From positions 1-64,000 of the forward strand of contig NZ_FONY01000006.1 of assembly GCF_900113045.1 (NCBI RefSeq): a stretch of 64,000 bases of DNA, given 5' to 3'. This DNA is from Thermoflexibacter ruber. GTDB taxonomy: Bacteria > Bacteroidota > Bacteroidia > Cytophagales > Thermoflexibacteraceae. Of this stretch, positions 1 through 8,157 are shown piece by piece (within the stretch, counting starts at the first letter, position 1; every line of letters begins with the position of its first letter). The notes below the pieces were generated by a model that was not told the DNA's origin, did not search any database, and saw only the letters and a list, made by a program, of their open reading frames with translations. Made by a program: the position numbers and the translations under genes.

Positions 1-87
1 ACCCATATTGCCCAATATAAGCAGGAATTAGAAACCTTAATTTCTTGGAATTTTCATATCCCTAAAACCAAAACCAATTTTTATTGA
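1..87 (+). CDS. 3' end of a gene of unknown function (partial)
   Basis: Frame 1 is open from the window edge to a TGA at 85-87 and encodes the last 28 residues of a protein, ending in IPKTKTNFY. Six bases separate it from the ATG of the PAS sensor at 94, so the two are probably co-transcribed. The fragment is too short to identify a family. It is called because the frame stays open from the edge and the next gene starts at once. Confidence 0.45.
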   Translation, partial: THIAQYKQELETLISWNFHIPKTKTNFY

Positions 88-93
88 GTATAA

Positions 94-2256
94 ATGAACC
101 TACCTATAAATATTAATATTGATTATGAGTACTTTAAGCGTTTTGTACCAACCTACTTACAAAACTCTAAGCAGTATTACGTTTGTATTACTAATTTGGC
201 AGGTAAATATGTTTTTGTGAATCAACTTTTTCAAGAGCGTTATTCTTTTATTACAGAAAATTTTTTAGGTTTAGACTTTGCTATTACTATCCATTACGAA
301 GACATAAATAAATGTAATGAAGCTGCTCTGTACTGCATTTCTCACCCCAACAAAACAACGATTGTAAAGATAAGAAAGCCTCAAGAAAACTTAGCAGATT
401 TTTATTGGACTGAGTGGGAGTTTTCATTGCTCAAAGATGAAAACCAACAAGCAATAGGTATTTTGTGTGTAGGAAATGATGATACGGAAAAAGAAAATTT
501 GAAAGTCAAAGAAAAAGAAAATTACGAAAGATTAGTCTATTCTGAAAGCAAATTAAGAGCTATCATAGACTGCTCCCCTAATTATAAGTATTTGATTAGC
601 TCGGATTTTGCTATACTGAGTATCAACAAGAGTGCTAAAAAGCTCATTAAATCTATCTTTGGCAAAGAACCAGCGGAGGGACATGACTTCCGCCAATACC
701 TTATAAAAGGTACAGAAGAGAACTTTTTTAAAAATTTTTACCAAGCACTTGCAGGAAAAACTGTATTAGTAGAGGAGGAGTTTGCACTTCAAGAAGGCGT
801 GCCTAAGTCTTACTTTCAAATTGCCTACGTGCCTGCTTATCACAAGCAAGGAAAATTATTAGGGATTACACTCACTTTTACTAGCATCAACAAACGCAAG
901 CAAATAGAAGAAAGTCTATCCGATGCCCAAAATAAATTAAAGGCTATACTGGACAGTTCGCCTGTCATCTACATACTACTTAGCCCTGACTTGAAAGTAC
1001 TTAGCACTAACCAAACCGCCAGAAAAAGTTACCTTACTCTCATGAATAGAGAAGTAAAGGAAGGCGATGATTTTAGAGGTTTTATTTTAAAAGAAACAGA
1101 AGAAAGCTTTTTTCAGAACTTTAACCGTGCCTTAGCAGGCGAGCAGGTAACAGTAGAAAGGGAAATCTACTTAAAAGAAAAATTTAAAAAGTGGTTTGAG
1201 TTTGCTTTTTTTCCTGCTTATGACCAGCAGGGTCGCCTAATAGGTGTATCTTTTAGTGCCTTAGACATTGACAGTCGGAAGCGAACAGAGCAGCAGCTTA
1301 GATATTCCGAATCAAAAGTACGAGGAATTTTGGACAGTCGCTTTAGTAGCATAGCTCTTATAGGTCGTAGTTTTGAAATGTTGAGCATTAACAAGAAAAT
1401 GAAGGAAGCTGCTAACAAACTTTTTGGGAAAGAACCCCAAGAAGGAGATAATTGCTTAGAATACGTAATGCCTGATGCTCAGGATAGTTTCAAAGCTAAT
1501 ATCGAGAAGGCATTTACAGGGGAAAAAGTATTTGTAGAAAAAGAACTCTTGGAAGTAGGAGGGAAAAAATATTGGCTCGATGTTACCTACAGTCCTGTTT
1601 TTGATGATAGCCACCAAATTATTGGGGTAGCATATAACGCCATAGACATAACACATTGGAAAAAAGTAGAAGACGAATTATTAGAAAGTGAAAGAAGATT
1701 AGCTATCTTAGCAAACAATTTTCCTGATGGCTCTATTAGTTTGATAGACAAAAACTTACAAATATTATATACAGGGGGTAAAATATATCAAACGCTTGGT
1801 ATTAATCCTTTGACACTTATTGGGCAATCTATCAGTAGTATATTTCCTGCTGATACATCTTGTAAGATAATAGAGTTACTACCCAGCATACTCGCTGGTA
1901 ATTTGCACCATTTTGAGGTAACTCGTGAAAATAAAGTATATATGAATACTCTCAGCCCTATCATTGATGAACCCAAAGATATAATAGATAAGTTTGTGCT
2001 TTCTATTATTGACATTACTGCACAAAAGCAACGCGAGGAGGAGATTCGCTCTAAAAATGAGAAATTGGAGAAAATAGCATGGATACAGTCCCATGAGATA
2101 CGACGCCCTGTAGCAAATATCTTAGGCTTAGTGAACCTGATGAATGAGGAGAGTAGTTATGAGGGCATAGAAATTTATTTAGAACACTTGTATCGTGCAA
2201 CTAAAGAACTCGACATGATTATTCATAAGATTGTATATCATAGCAACGATTTATAG
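94..2256 (+). CDS. Multi-PAS sensor protein ending in a histidine phosphoacceptor (DHp-like) segment without ATPase domain
   Basis: A 720-residue soluble protein. About five PAS/PAC repeats are visible, roughly at residues 25-135, 145-275, 282-405, 410-530 and 540-655. Middle repeats share recognisable phrases such as FFKNFYQALAGK, FFQNFNRALAGE and FKANIEKAFTGE. The last 60 residues form an H-box-like helix pair, IQSHEIRRPVANILG, with the candidate phospho-histidine at residue 667. No N, G1 or G2 box of a HATPase domain follows; the protein simply stops. Two paralogues with the same tail lie in the window at 23237-25168 and 29863-31212. The N-terminal PAS is closely related to that of the 29863 gene. 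There is no signal peptide or membrane segment, so it probably acts in the cytoplasm. Role inferred: a sensor or phosphorelay partner needing a kinase supplied in trans. Ligand and partner are unknown. Confidence 0.85.
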   Translation: MNLPININIDYEYFKRFVPTYLQNSKQYYVCITNLAGKYVFVNQLFQERYSFITENFLGLDFAITIHYEDINKCNEAALYCISHPNKTTIVKIRKPQENLADFYWTEWEFSLLKDENQQAIGILCVGNDDTEKENLKVKEKENYERLVYSESKLRAIIDCSPNYKYLISSDFAILSINKSAKKLIKSIFGKEPAEGHDFRQYLIKGTEENFFKNFYQALAGKTVLVEEEFALQEGVPKSYFQIAYVPAYHKQGKLLGITLTFTSINKRKQIEESLSDAQNKLKAILDSSPVIYILLSPDLKVLSTNQTARKSYLTLMNREVKEGDDFRGFILKETEESFFQNFNRALAGEQVTVEREIYLKEKFKKWFEFAFFPAYDQQGRLIGVSFSALDIDSRKRTEQQLRYSESKVRGILDSRFSSIALIGRSFEMLSINKKMKEAANKLFGKEPQEGDNCLEYVMPDAQDSFKANIEKAFTGEKVFVEKELLEVGGKKYWLDVTYSPVFDDSHQIIGVAYNAIDITHWKKVEDELLESERRLAILANNFPDGSISLIDKNLQILYTGGKIYQTLGINPLTLIGQSISSIFPADTSCKIIELLPSILAGNLHHFEVTRENKVYMNTLSPIIDEPKDIIDKFVLSIIDITAQKQREEEIRSKNEKLEKIAWIQSHEIRRPVANILGLVNLMNEESSYEGIEIYLEHLYRATKELDMIIHKIVYHSNDL

Positions 2257-2351
2257 TGAAATCTACAATTTTTGCTTCTTTAAGTAGCTAAGTTGCTTGT
2301 CAGTAGAGTAACAATTCATTAAGCGGGCGTTTTAAAATTCCTATTTCTTTG

Positions 2352-2359
2352 TATTTTTG
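2352..2359 (+). promoter_or_regulatory. Bacteroidota-type -7 promoter element
   Basis: TATTTTTG matches the Bacteroidota -7 consensus TAnnTTTG exactly and lies 27 bases before the ATG of the MFS gene at 2387. I see no convincing -33 TTTG at the usual spacing. The element overlaps an in-frame TTG at 2357, which argues that this TTG is not the start codon. Confidence 0.45.
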
Positions 2360-2386
2360 CACCCAATCATTTTACAAGCAAATTTC

Positions 2387-3625
2387 ATGTCCCACGACCC
2401 GTACTTGGCGTTGCGCCTTCCAGAGTTTCGTTATTACTTGGCGATGCGTTTTTGCATTACCTTAGCCGTACAAATAGAATCCGTCGTAGTCGGTTGGCAG
2501 ATTTACGAAATTACCAAAGACCCGCTTTCTTTGGGTTTGATAGGTTTGGTAGAGGCTATTCCTGCCATGAGTGTAACCTTGTATGCAGGCTACTTGGTGG
2601 ACATCAGCAATCGCCGCAATATCATTTTAATTACTTACATAGGTTTGTTATTGAGTGCTATGGCTTTGACATTCAGCACTTTTGACTCTTACCAAACTTT
2701 TATTAAAGAGGTAGGTATCTCCCGAACTGCTCCTATCTACTTAGCGATATTCATTACAGGTTTGGCGCGTGGCTTTCTTGCTCCTGCTAACTTTGCTTTT
2801 ATGTCGCAGATAGTCAGCAAAGAAGAGATGCCAAGTGCAGTAACTTGGAACAGTTCCAATTGGCAAGTGGCTACTATTGGAGGTCCTGCTTTGGCGGGGC
2901 TTCTCTATGGTTTTTTAGGAATTACGATTACTTACAGTATCCAAACGGTATTAGTACTTTTTTCTATTGTTTTTTGTTTGTTGATAGCGGCAAAGCCTGT
3001 TCCCCCTAAGTCAGACCGCTTGCCTATAGGTCAGAGCCTAAAAGAAGGAATCAAGTTTGTTTTTGGTAATGAGCTGATTATCAGTGCTATTTCCTTAGAT
3101 TTGTTTGCAGTACTATTCGGTGGAGCAGTAGCCTTATTGCCTATTTTTGCCTCAGATATTCTGCACGTAGGGGCAGAAGGTTTAGGATTTTTGAGGTCAG
3201 CCCCTGCTATTGGCTCGGTATTGATGATGTTTTTGATTACTTACCGCCCTGTAAAAAGAAATGCGGGAGGGGTACTGCTTTGGTCGGTGGCAGGTTTTGG
3301 ACTTTGTATGATAGTTTTTGCTATTTCTACCAACTTTTGGCTTTCACTGTTGGTGCTGGCTTTGAGTGGTGCATTTGATAGCATAAGCGTCATTATCCGA
3401 AGCACTTTGTTACAAACTCTGACCCCTGAAAATATGAAAGGCAGGGTTTCGGCAGTTAATAGTATTTTTATAGGCTCGTCCAATGAGATTGGGGCTTTTG
3501 AATCAGGGGCAGCCGCCAAACTCATGGGCGTAGTGCCTTCTGTTATTTTCGGCGGTTGCATGACTTTATTAGTCGTAGCTGTTACAGGTTGGAAAGCAAA
3601 GAAACTGAGGAAGTTAAACTTTTGA
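2387..3625 (+). CDS. Major facilitator superfamily transporter
   Basis: A 412-residue integral membrane protein with about 12 hydrophobic segments and the usual MFS layout. The loop after the second segment carries GYLVDISNRRNI, a form of the conserved cytoplasmic MFS signature. The sequence resembles the MFS_3/EntS group of drug or siderophore exporters; the substrate cannot be read from the sequence. I take the ATG at 2387 rather than the TTG ten codons upstream, because a perfect TAnnTTTG promoter element overlaps that TTG. The gene converges on eutB, with stop codons 11 bases apart. It probably works alone, since the flanking genes are unrelated. Confidence 0.88.
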   Translation: MSHDPYLALRLPEFRYYLAMRFCITLAVQIESVVVGWQIYEITKDPLSLGLIGLVEAIPAMSVTLYAGYLVDISNRRNIILITYIGLLLSAMALTFSTFDSYQTFIKEVGISRTAPIYLAIFITGLARGFLAPANFAFMSQIVSKEEMPSAVTWNSSNWQVATIGGPALAGLLYGFLGITITYSIQTVLVLFSIVFCLLIAAKPVPPKSDRLPIGQSLKEGIKFVFGNELIISAISLDLFAVLFGGAVALLPIFASDILHVGAEGLGFLRSAPAIGSVLMMFLITYRPVKRNAGGVLLWSVAGFGLCMIVFAISTNFWLSLLVLALSGAFDSISVIIRSTLLQTLTPENMKGRVSAVNSIFIGSSNEIGAFESGAAAKLMGVVPSVIFGGCMTLLVVAVTGWKAKKLRKLNF

Positions 3626-3636
3626 AAATACATAGA

Positions 3637-5010
3637 TTAAAATTGCTTATGGTAGTCTAATAGCAAGGATTGGGAGGTGGACAAAGAAAAATTCCTGTCC
3701 ATCAAGCCCATGTTTATCAACCATGTTTCAAACTCTGGTGCAGGGCGCAGTCCAAGTAACTTTCTGATATACAAGGCATCGTGAAAAGAAGTGCTTTGAT
3801 AGTTAAGCATGATGTCGTCTGCGCCTGGTACACCCATGATGTACGTACAGCCCGCAGTAGCCAAGAGCGTAAGCAAGTTATCCATATCGTCTTGGTCTGC
3901 TTCTGCATGATTGGTATAGCACACATCGCAGCCCATAGGCAAGCCTAAGAGTTTTCCGCAAAAATGGTCTTCCAAACCTGCCCTAATGATTTGCTTGCCG
4001 TCAAATAAATATTCAGGTCCTATAAAACCTACTACCGTATTGACTAAGAGAGGGTTAAAGTGCCTTGCTACTGCATAAGCCCTTGCTTCGCAGGTTTGTT
4101 GGTCGAGTCCATGATGGGCATTGGCAGAAAGCGCACTTCCCTGTCCCGTTTCAAAATACATGACATTGTTCCCAATGCTTCCTCTTTTCAAAGACAATGC
4201 TGCTTCGTAGGCTTCTTGGAGTAGGCTTAGCGAAACTCCAAAACTCTGATTTGCTTTTTCTGTACCCGCAATCGACTGAAATACTAAATCCACTGGCGCA
4301 TTTTTTTCGATTGCCAAAAGCGCAGTAGTTACATGACAAAGTACACAGGACTGCGTAGGAATCTGATACTGAACTATCAGCTTATCAAGCATTTCTAAAA
4401 GACGAATTACAGCCTGTACGTTGTCAGTTGCAGGATTAATCCCAATGACTGCATCTCCATTGGCATACATCAGCCCGTCCAAGATAGAGGCAGCAATGCC
4501 TTTCAAGCTATCTGTGGGGTGGTTGGGCTGGAGGCGTGTAGAAAACCTCCCTTTTAGTCCGATAGTGTTGCGAAATTGGGTAATGACTTCGCACTTTGCA
4601 CCTACCAAAATCAAGTCTTGCAAGCTCATGATTTTGGAAACAGCTGCCGCCATTTCAGGGGTAATTCCTTGACTTATGTGCTTTAATGTATTTGTAGTGG
4701 CTTTGTCTGAAAGTAACCAATTTCTAAAATCTCCTACGGTAAGATGACCAATGGCTTGAAAAGCCTCTGCATCATGGGTGTCTATAATGAGGCGAGTAAC
4801 CTCATCTTCTTCGTAAGGAATGAGAACTTCTTGTAAAAAAGTTTTCAAAGGCACCTCAGCAAGAGCAAGTTGAGCAGCAACACGCTCTTGATAAGTTGAT
4901 GCGGCTACTCCTGCCAACTGGTCGCCTGAGCGCAGGGGAGTAGCCTTTGCCATGAGGGTTTTTAGGCTTTCAAAGGTATAGGTATAACTGCCAAGCGTGT
5001 GTCTATACAT
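3637..5010 (-). CDS. eutB: Ethanolamine ammonia-lyase large (alpha) subunit
   Basis: A 457-residue protein matching EutB along its length (family about 453 residues). EutB is the catalytic subunit of adenosylcobalamin-dependent ethanolamine ammonia-lyase, which converts ethanolamine to acetaldehyde and ammonia. Characteristic stretches include RSGDQLAGVAA, FSTRLQPNHPTDSL, GDAVIGINPATDN, FETGQGSALSANAHHG, NTVVGFIGPEYLFDG and MGCDVCYTNHAEADQDD. The ATG at 5010 is preferred over an upstream TTG at 5028 because EutB homologues begin near this point. The enzyme normally needs the small subunit EutC, usually encoded next to eutB. No eutC, permease or microcompartment gene is present here: the following gene is the convergent MFS transporter and the preceding one is an SCP2 protein. 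The partner must lie elsewhere or be missing. Confidence 0.95.
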   Translation of the reverse strand: MYRHTLGSYTYTFESLKTLMAKATPLRSGDQLAGVAASTYQERVAAQLALAEVPLKTFLQEVLIPYEEDEVTRLIIDTHDAEAFQAIGHLTVGDFRNWLLSDKATTNTLKHISQGITPEMAAAVSKIMSLQDLILVGAKCEVITQFRNTIGLKGRFSTRLQPNHPTDSLKGIAASILDGLMYANGDAVIGINPATDNVQAVIRLLEMLDKLIVQYQIPTQSCVLCHVTTALLAIEKNAPVDLVFQSIAGTEKANQSFGVSLSLLQEAYEAALSLKRGSIGNNVMYFETGQGSALSANAHHGLDQQTCEARAYAVARHFNPLLVNTVVGFIGPEYLFDGKQIIRAGLEDHFCGKLLGLPMGCDVCYTNHAEADQDDMDNLLTLLATAGCTYIMGVPGADDIMLNYQSTSFHDALYIRKLLGLRPAPEFETWLINMGLMDRNFSLSTSQSLLLDYHKQF

Positions 5011-5093
5011 AAGTAGGGGAATTTGCAAAATTTTTAGAAATTTTACCCTTTCTCAAACTATCAGACAAATAGCCTTACTGCTGATACAGCTAT

Positions 5094-5393
5094 TTATTTC
5101 CCAATAATTTGTGCAATTTTCATGGCAATTCCTGTATCTCCGCTCACTTTTAGTTTTCCAAACATAAAAGCGGTAACAGGATTAAGTTCACCGCTAAGCA
5201 ACTTCATTGCATCGTCTAAGGAAAGACTAATCGTGCAGTCTGCGTCTTTATTGTCATTGCTCACCGCATACGGTTGTTGGGTAGGGTCTATAAAAACTAC
5301 CCCTTCATTGAATGAAAATTTGACAGAACCTTTGAGTCCTGTGGCAGTAGATGCAATTTTTGCTACTTGTTCTGTAAAAGACTGTAAGCTCAT
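5094..5393 (-). CDS. SCP2 sterol-carrier-like domain protein
   Basis: A 99-residue single-domain protein. The pattern matches the SCP2 lipid-binding fold: a helix, a strand pair GSVKFSFNEGVVFID, then DADCTISLSLDDAMKLLSGE and NPVTAFMFGKLKVSGDTG. SCP2 domains bind fatty acyl or other lipid ligands in a hydrophobic tunnel. There is no signal peptide, so it is cytoplasmic. It lies 83 bases upstream of the eutB ATG on the same strand, so co-transcription is possible, but no functional link is known. Length is typical of bacterial stand-alone SCP2 proteins. Confidence 0.85.
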   Translation of the reverse strand: MSLQSFTEQVAKIASTATGLKGSVKFSFNEGVVFIDPTQQPYAVSNDNKDADCTISLSLDDAMKLLSGELNPVTAFMFGKLKVSGDTGIAMKIAQIIGK

Positions 5394-5453
5394 GTGTACT
5401 AAGGAATTATGTAAATGATTGTTTTATGTTTGCAAATTAATACAAAAAACACA

Positions 5454-6086
5454 TCAATCATATTTTTCTACCAAATAAACATTTCTTTCTTTGTCAAAAT
5501 CTAAGATGAGTAGTTTTTGTCCATATTCTAACTGATTCTGCTGTTCTGTAATTCGGACTGCTATTTCTATGGTATTGCCGTCTTCTAACTTCAAGGTAGC
5601 TTGTCCAAATTCTGTACTGACCTTGCCAGAGGTAACTTGAGCGATTTTCCCCACCACTGACTCTGCTTTGGTTACAGTTCCATAATCTTTAAAAATATAA
5701 CGTAGAGGTCGACTAACTACCCCAGCCAATACCATTCCTACAATCAAAGAGGCTAAAAAATTACCTCCTAAGACAAGGTAACGCATCGCTCCCTCTGGAG
5801 CAAAAAGGCTCAATAGCCACTCATTCAAAGTAATGCCTGTAACTCCTTGGAAAAACAAAATTAGCGTAAGCAAAACAGAAGTTGGCACCATGCCAAAGCC
5901 AATGGCTTCGCCTATGCCGTCAAAAAAAGAACCTCCCTCTACATGAACATCATGCGACACATCTGCTCCTGTATCACTATGGAAAATACCTAAGGCAGAA
6001 ACTAACCAAATCCCTAAGGAAACAAAAATGGAAAAGGAATAAAACCAGTTGTAGGGTTGTTCTAAAACATCTATGATGAATTGCAT
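5454..6086 (-). CDS. YqiJ-like (NfeD-related) membrane protein with C-terminal OB fold
   Basis: A 210-residue protein. Three hydrophobic segments are visible near residues 13-34, 66-95 and 101-130, followed by a soluble beta-rich tail from about 140 (VGKIAQVTSG to the C terminus) that looks like the OB fold of YqiJ/NfeD proteins. YqiJ-family proteins are usually encoded beside a flotillin (YqiK) and are thought to help organise membrane microdomains. No flotillin gene is adjacent, so that role is only inferred from the family. It lies 60 bases upstream of the SCP2 gene on the same strand. Confidence 0.7.
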   Translation of the reverse strand: MQFIIDVLEQPYNWFYSFSIFVSLGIWLVSALGIFHSDTGADVSHDVHVEGGSFFDGIGEAIGFGMVPTSVLLTLILFFQGVTGITLNEWLLSLFAPEGAMRYLVLGGNFLASLIVGMVLAGVVSRPLRYIFKDYGTVTKAESVVGKIAQVTSGKVSTEFGQATLKLEDGNTIEIAVRITEQQNQLEYGQKLLILDFDKERNVYLVEKYD

Positions 6087-6195
6087 AGTCAGTAGTTTTT
6101 ATCTATAGTAAAAGTATAGATTTTTATTTGTTTTTCCAAACAGAAAATATTACGGTCAAAATTTAATCAGTAGAGTTCTTGCGAAAGTACCTATT

Positions 6196-6230
6196 TTCCT
6201 TCTCAGAAGGAGAAGGGGCAGGGGTGAGGC
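6196..6230. repeat. REP-like GC-rich element between genes
   Basis: A GC-rich island in AT-rich intergenic DNA, with a short palindrome CCTTCTCAGAAGG at 6198-6210 followed by GAAGGGGCAGGGGTGAGG. On the minus strand it reads CCTCACCCCTGCCCCTTCTCC, then the palindrome. Sequences of this form are familiar as extragenic repeats in several bacterial phyla. It lies between the stop of the PIG-L gene and the start of the YqiJ-like gene. Only one copy is seen in this window. Confidence 0.4.
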
Positions 6231-6266
6231 GATAAAAAAACACTTTTGCAAGGAGTATAGTGATTT

Positions 6267-7136
6267 TTACTTTTCTACTTGTAGAGTGAAGTATTCTTTG
6301 TCAAAAAGCCTAAAATACCAAAATGGAGGAACTTGGTCATACAAAGGGAATACATCGGTAAAAGTTCTTTTTTGAGTGCGGTGTGCTTGGATAGCTTGCA
6401 GTTTACACTCGCCTACAGAGCTAATATTAACGGCAAAAGAGGCGGGAGGCAAGCCTTTTTCTGGGTCTTGAGGATAGTTGCGTTTGAAAGTTTCAGCAAT
6501 AGAAAGAGCTATTTCTATCATGCCTTGGGAGAGGGTAGGGCAATAGAGTTTTTGTATAGGAAAGCTATCATTTTTCATGTTTTCCTCACAAATCTGTTTT
6601 GCCCATTTACCTGCAAGCAAGTGGTCGGGGTGTCCATACAGCCCTACTCTGTCATCAAAGGAAATCATGATGTCTGGGCGATAGCGATAGATAGCTTCCA
6701 AAATGCGCATTTTTACTGTATCTACCTCCGCCTGATTTAATTTGCCATCTGGAAAACCTAAAATTTCTAAATGCTTGTAGCCTACTACTTTTGCTAAGTT
6801 CTCTAATTCTTTGGTGCGCTCCTCGCCGAGTTGCTCTTGGGGGACAAGTCCTCCTGTGCCGCCCGCCTCCCCTCTGGTCAAGTAAATGCCTATGATTTGA
6901 TTTTGAGGATTTTGACTGAGTTGGCAAAGCGTACCTGCTATGGATATCTCATCGTCGGGGTGAGCAAAAAGACACATGATAGTGTGCTTACCCTCTTCCA
7001 AAGGGAAGTTTTCGTAAACGGTAATAGGATTTGCTGTTTTATTTAGTTTATTTTTTACAAAAAATAGCCCTGCTGCTAAGATTATCACTACTAACAACAG
7101 CAACAACACGAGAGATAGAAGTATTTTTTTTATCAT
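6267..7136 (-). CDS. PIG-L/LmbE family zinc-dependent deacetylase, membrane anchored
   Basis: A 289-residue protein. Residues 4-27 form one hydrophobic segment, either an uncleaved anchor or a signal peptide. The zinc-site motif AHPDDE is at residues 58-63 and the downstream GHPDH motif is present (YGHPDHLLAG), as expected for N-acetyl-sugar deacetylases of this family. The remaining LTRGEAGG and LEILGFPDGKL stretches are also typical. The family removes acetyl groups from N-acetylglucosamine-containing glycolipids, mycothiol precursors or similar molecules; the substrate here cannot be told. The start lies 4 bases from the stop of the degenerate MNT gene upstream, so it may be transcribed from that remnant's promoter. 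Confidence 0.9.
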   Translation of the reverse strand: MIKKILLSLVLLLLLVVIILAAGLFFVKNKLNKTANPITVYENFPLEEGKHTIMCLFAHPDDEISIAGTLCQLSQNPQNQIIGIYLTRGEAGGTGGLVPQEQLGEERTKELENLAKVVGYKHLEILGFPDGKLNQAEVDTVKMRILEAIYRYRPDIMISFDDRVGLYGHPDHLLAGKWAKQICEENMKNDSFPIQKLYCPTLSQGMIEIALSIAETFKRNYPQDPEKGLPPASFAVNISSVGECKLQAIQAHRTQKRTFTDVFPLYDQVPPFWYFRLFDKEYFTLQVEK

Positions 7137-7140
7137 AGGT

Positions 7141-7332
7141 TTATGTAAAATTAAGAATTTTATGGTTATCTATTTCATAAAACACCTTTCCTGTCCGATT
7201 AATAGAGCCATTTTTGTAGTTGCCTTTGGCTCGGCTACCAAATATATAGGCTTGTTGTACCTCTGGATACTTCGATAATGCATGGCATATAGTTGTTAAA
7301 TCACTTTGCCTGAGTCCAAAACTATGATTCAT
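7141..7332 (-). pseudogene. MNT-type nucleotidyltransferase antitoxin with internal deletion
   Basis: A 63-codon frame. Residues 1-43 look like the start of a MNT-domain protein, ending in the active-site phrase GSRAKGNYKNGS. In intact family members this continues directly into an aspartate-bearing DxD stretch (GSDIDLA type) and the rest of the catalytic domain. Here it jumps to INRTGKVFYE, which resembles the usual C-terminal end of the same family (...HI-RVGKVFYE). About 50 residues, including the catalytic aspartates, appear to be missing in frame. The product should be inactive. The ATG overlaps the end of a possible HEPN remnant, as expected for a HEPN-MNT operon. The family parallel is from memory of related proteins; no alignment was run. 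Confidence 0.65.
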
Positions 7333-7451
7333 TGTTTTTTTGATTAAAGGTGTTTTGCAAGGCTTTGGATATAGGAAAATATTTTTGATGAATCAAAATA
7401 CCCCATAGTATTATTTTTAAAGTTCTTGCTAATTTCTTTTTTATGATTGTA
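7322..7451 (-). pseudogene. Possible remnant of the HEPN partner of the MNT gene
   Basis: Immediately upstream of and overlapping the MNT ATG, a minus-strand frame ends with IHQKYFPISKALQNTF and a TAG at 7322-7324. This resembles the C-terminal helix of HEPN-domain 'nucleotidyltransferase substrate-binding' proteins. A few bases further upstream, in another frame, YNHKKEISKNF at about 7419-7451 resembles the preceding segment of the same family, so a frameshift would separate the two. No start codon or complete domain is left. The rest of the gap up to 7587 is AT-rich and shows no other coding signal. Confidence 0.3.
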
Positions 7452-7587
7452 TCGCAAAATATTGCCAATGAAAATCAAACAAACCTACAAAAGTTTTATA
7501 TTTTCAAAGCCCTTTGAGATAGTTTTTTAGATTTTATCACTTCATATAAAATGATTTTTACCATAAAACAAAAATTTTTTTACCAAC

Positions 7588-7606
7588 TACTTGGTAATAC
7601 AAGGTA
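7588..7606. promoter_or_regulatory. Imperfect-palindrome operator, probable PadR site (copy 1)
   Basis: TACTTGGTAATACAAGGTA is a 19-bp imperfect dyad built from TAC/GTA half elements around a central base. It recurs with one base changed at 8158-8176 in front of padR. The TTG at 7591-7593 could be the -33 element, 21 bases from a perfect -7 TATATTTG, so the operator overlaps the promoter as expected for a repressor site. Binding by the PadR protein at 8327 is inferred from the shared site. Confidence 0.55.
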
Positions 7607-7614
7607 ACTTTTTA

Positions 7615-7622
7615 TATATTTG
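7615..7622 (+). promoter_or_regulatory. -7 promoter element of the lipoprotein gene
   Basis: TATATTTG is a perfect TAnnTTTG match, 20 bases before the ATG at 7642. Its probable -33 partner, TTG at 7591-7593, lies inside the 19-bp operator. Confidence 0.55.
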
Positions 7623-7641
7623 TTGCGTATATGTTAGTATT

Positions 7642-8106
7642 ATGAAAAACTTGCTGATTTTAATAGGCTTATTAATCCTGTTTGGGTGTGCCTCGCAAAA
7701 GAAGGGAGTAGCATCAAACAGGGCAACGGGAGATACTCGAACTCAGGAGGTAGAGTTCTTAGATGAAAACACCTATCTGTTAAATGAAAAGTCAAATGAC
7801 AAATCTTACGGATACGACAAATCCAATCCGATAAAAGTAGGTGGAGCAGAAGAGGGTAGTGGACCGAGAAACGAAAGAAGATTTTTAAACGCACTTTTGG
7901 GACCGAATGGAGAGGAAATGATTTATTATAGGGCAGGAAACTGTTGTGCTTTCTCAACCCCTAATGGAACTTTTGACAACATGGGACTGCTTGATAGATA
8001 TAGGGTAAGTTGGGAAGGGGCTTCGGATACCTTAGATATTTATATCAATATGTATGGTAAAGGGGATTTAAAGATACCTGTGGGGTTGACAGCTAAGAAA
8101 AAGTAG
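7642..8106 (+). CDS. Conserved Bacteroidota lipoprotein of unknown function
   Basis: A 154-residue lipoprotein: a short hydrophobic signal, then the lipobox LFGC with the lipidated Cys at 16. The C-terminal half, with RRFLNALLGPNGE, YYRAGNCCAFSTPNG, GLLDRYRVSWEG and LDIYINMYGKGDLKIPVG, looks like a small conserved family in Bacteroidota that I recall being mis-named as an aldolase in some annotations. I know of no tested function. The ATG at 7642 is chosen because an upstream in-frame TTG at 7591 lies within the operator and promoter. The operator shared with padR suggests it belongs to the same envelope-stress regulon as the PspC protein. Confidence 0.8.
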   Translation: MKNLLILIGLLILFGCASQKKGVASNRATGDTRTQEVEFLDENTYLLNEKSNDKSYGYDKSNPIKVGGAEEGSGPRNERRFLNALLGPNGEEMIYYRAGNCCAFSTPNGTFDNMGLLDRYRVSWEGASDTLDIYINMYGKGDLKIPVGLTAKKK

Positions 8107-8157
8107 CACTATATCGAGAGAATCTACAACAGTTAAAACATATTTTTTTTGAAAAAA

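Noticed and set aside
2357-2386. TTG start extending the MFS protein by ten residues
   Set aside because: It overlaps a perfect TAnnTTTG promoter element; the ATG at 2387 gives a normal MFS start.
7591-7641. N-terminal extension of the lipoprotein from TTG 7591
   Set aside because: It lies in the operator and promoter, and the lipoprotein signal begins at the ATG at 7642.
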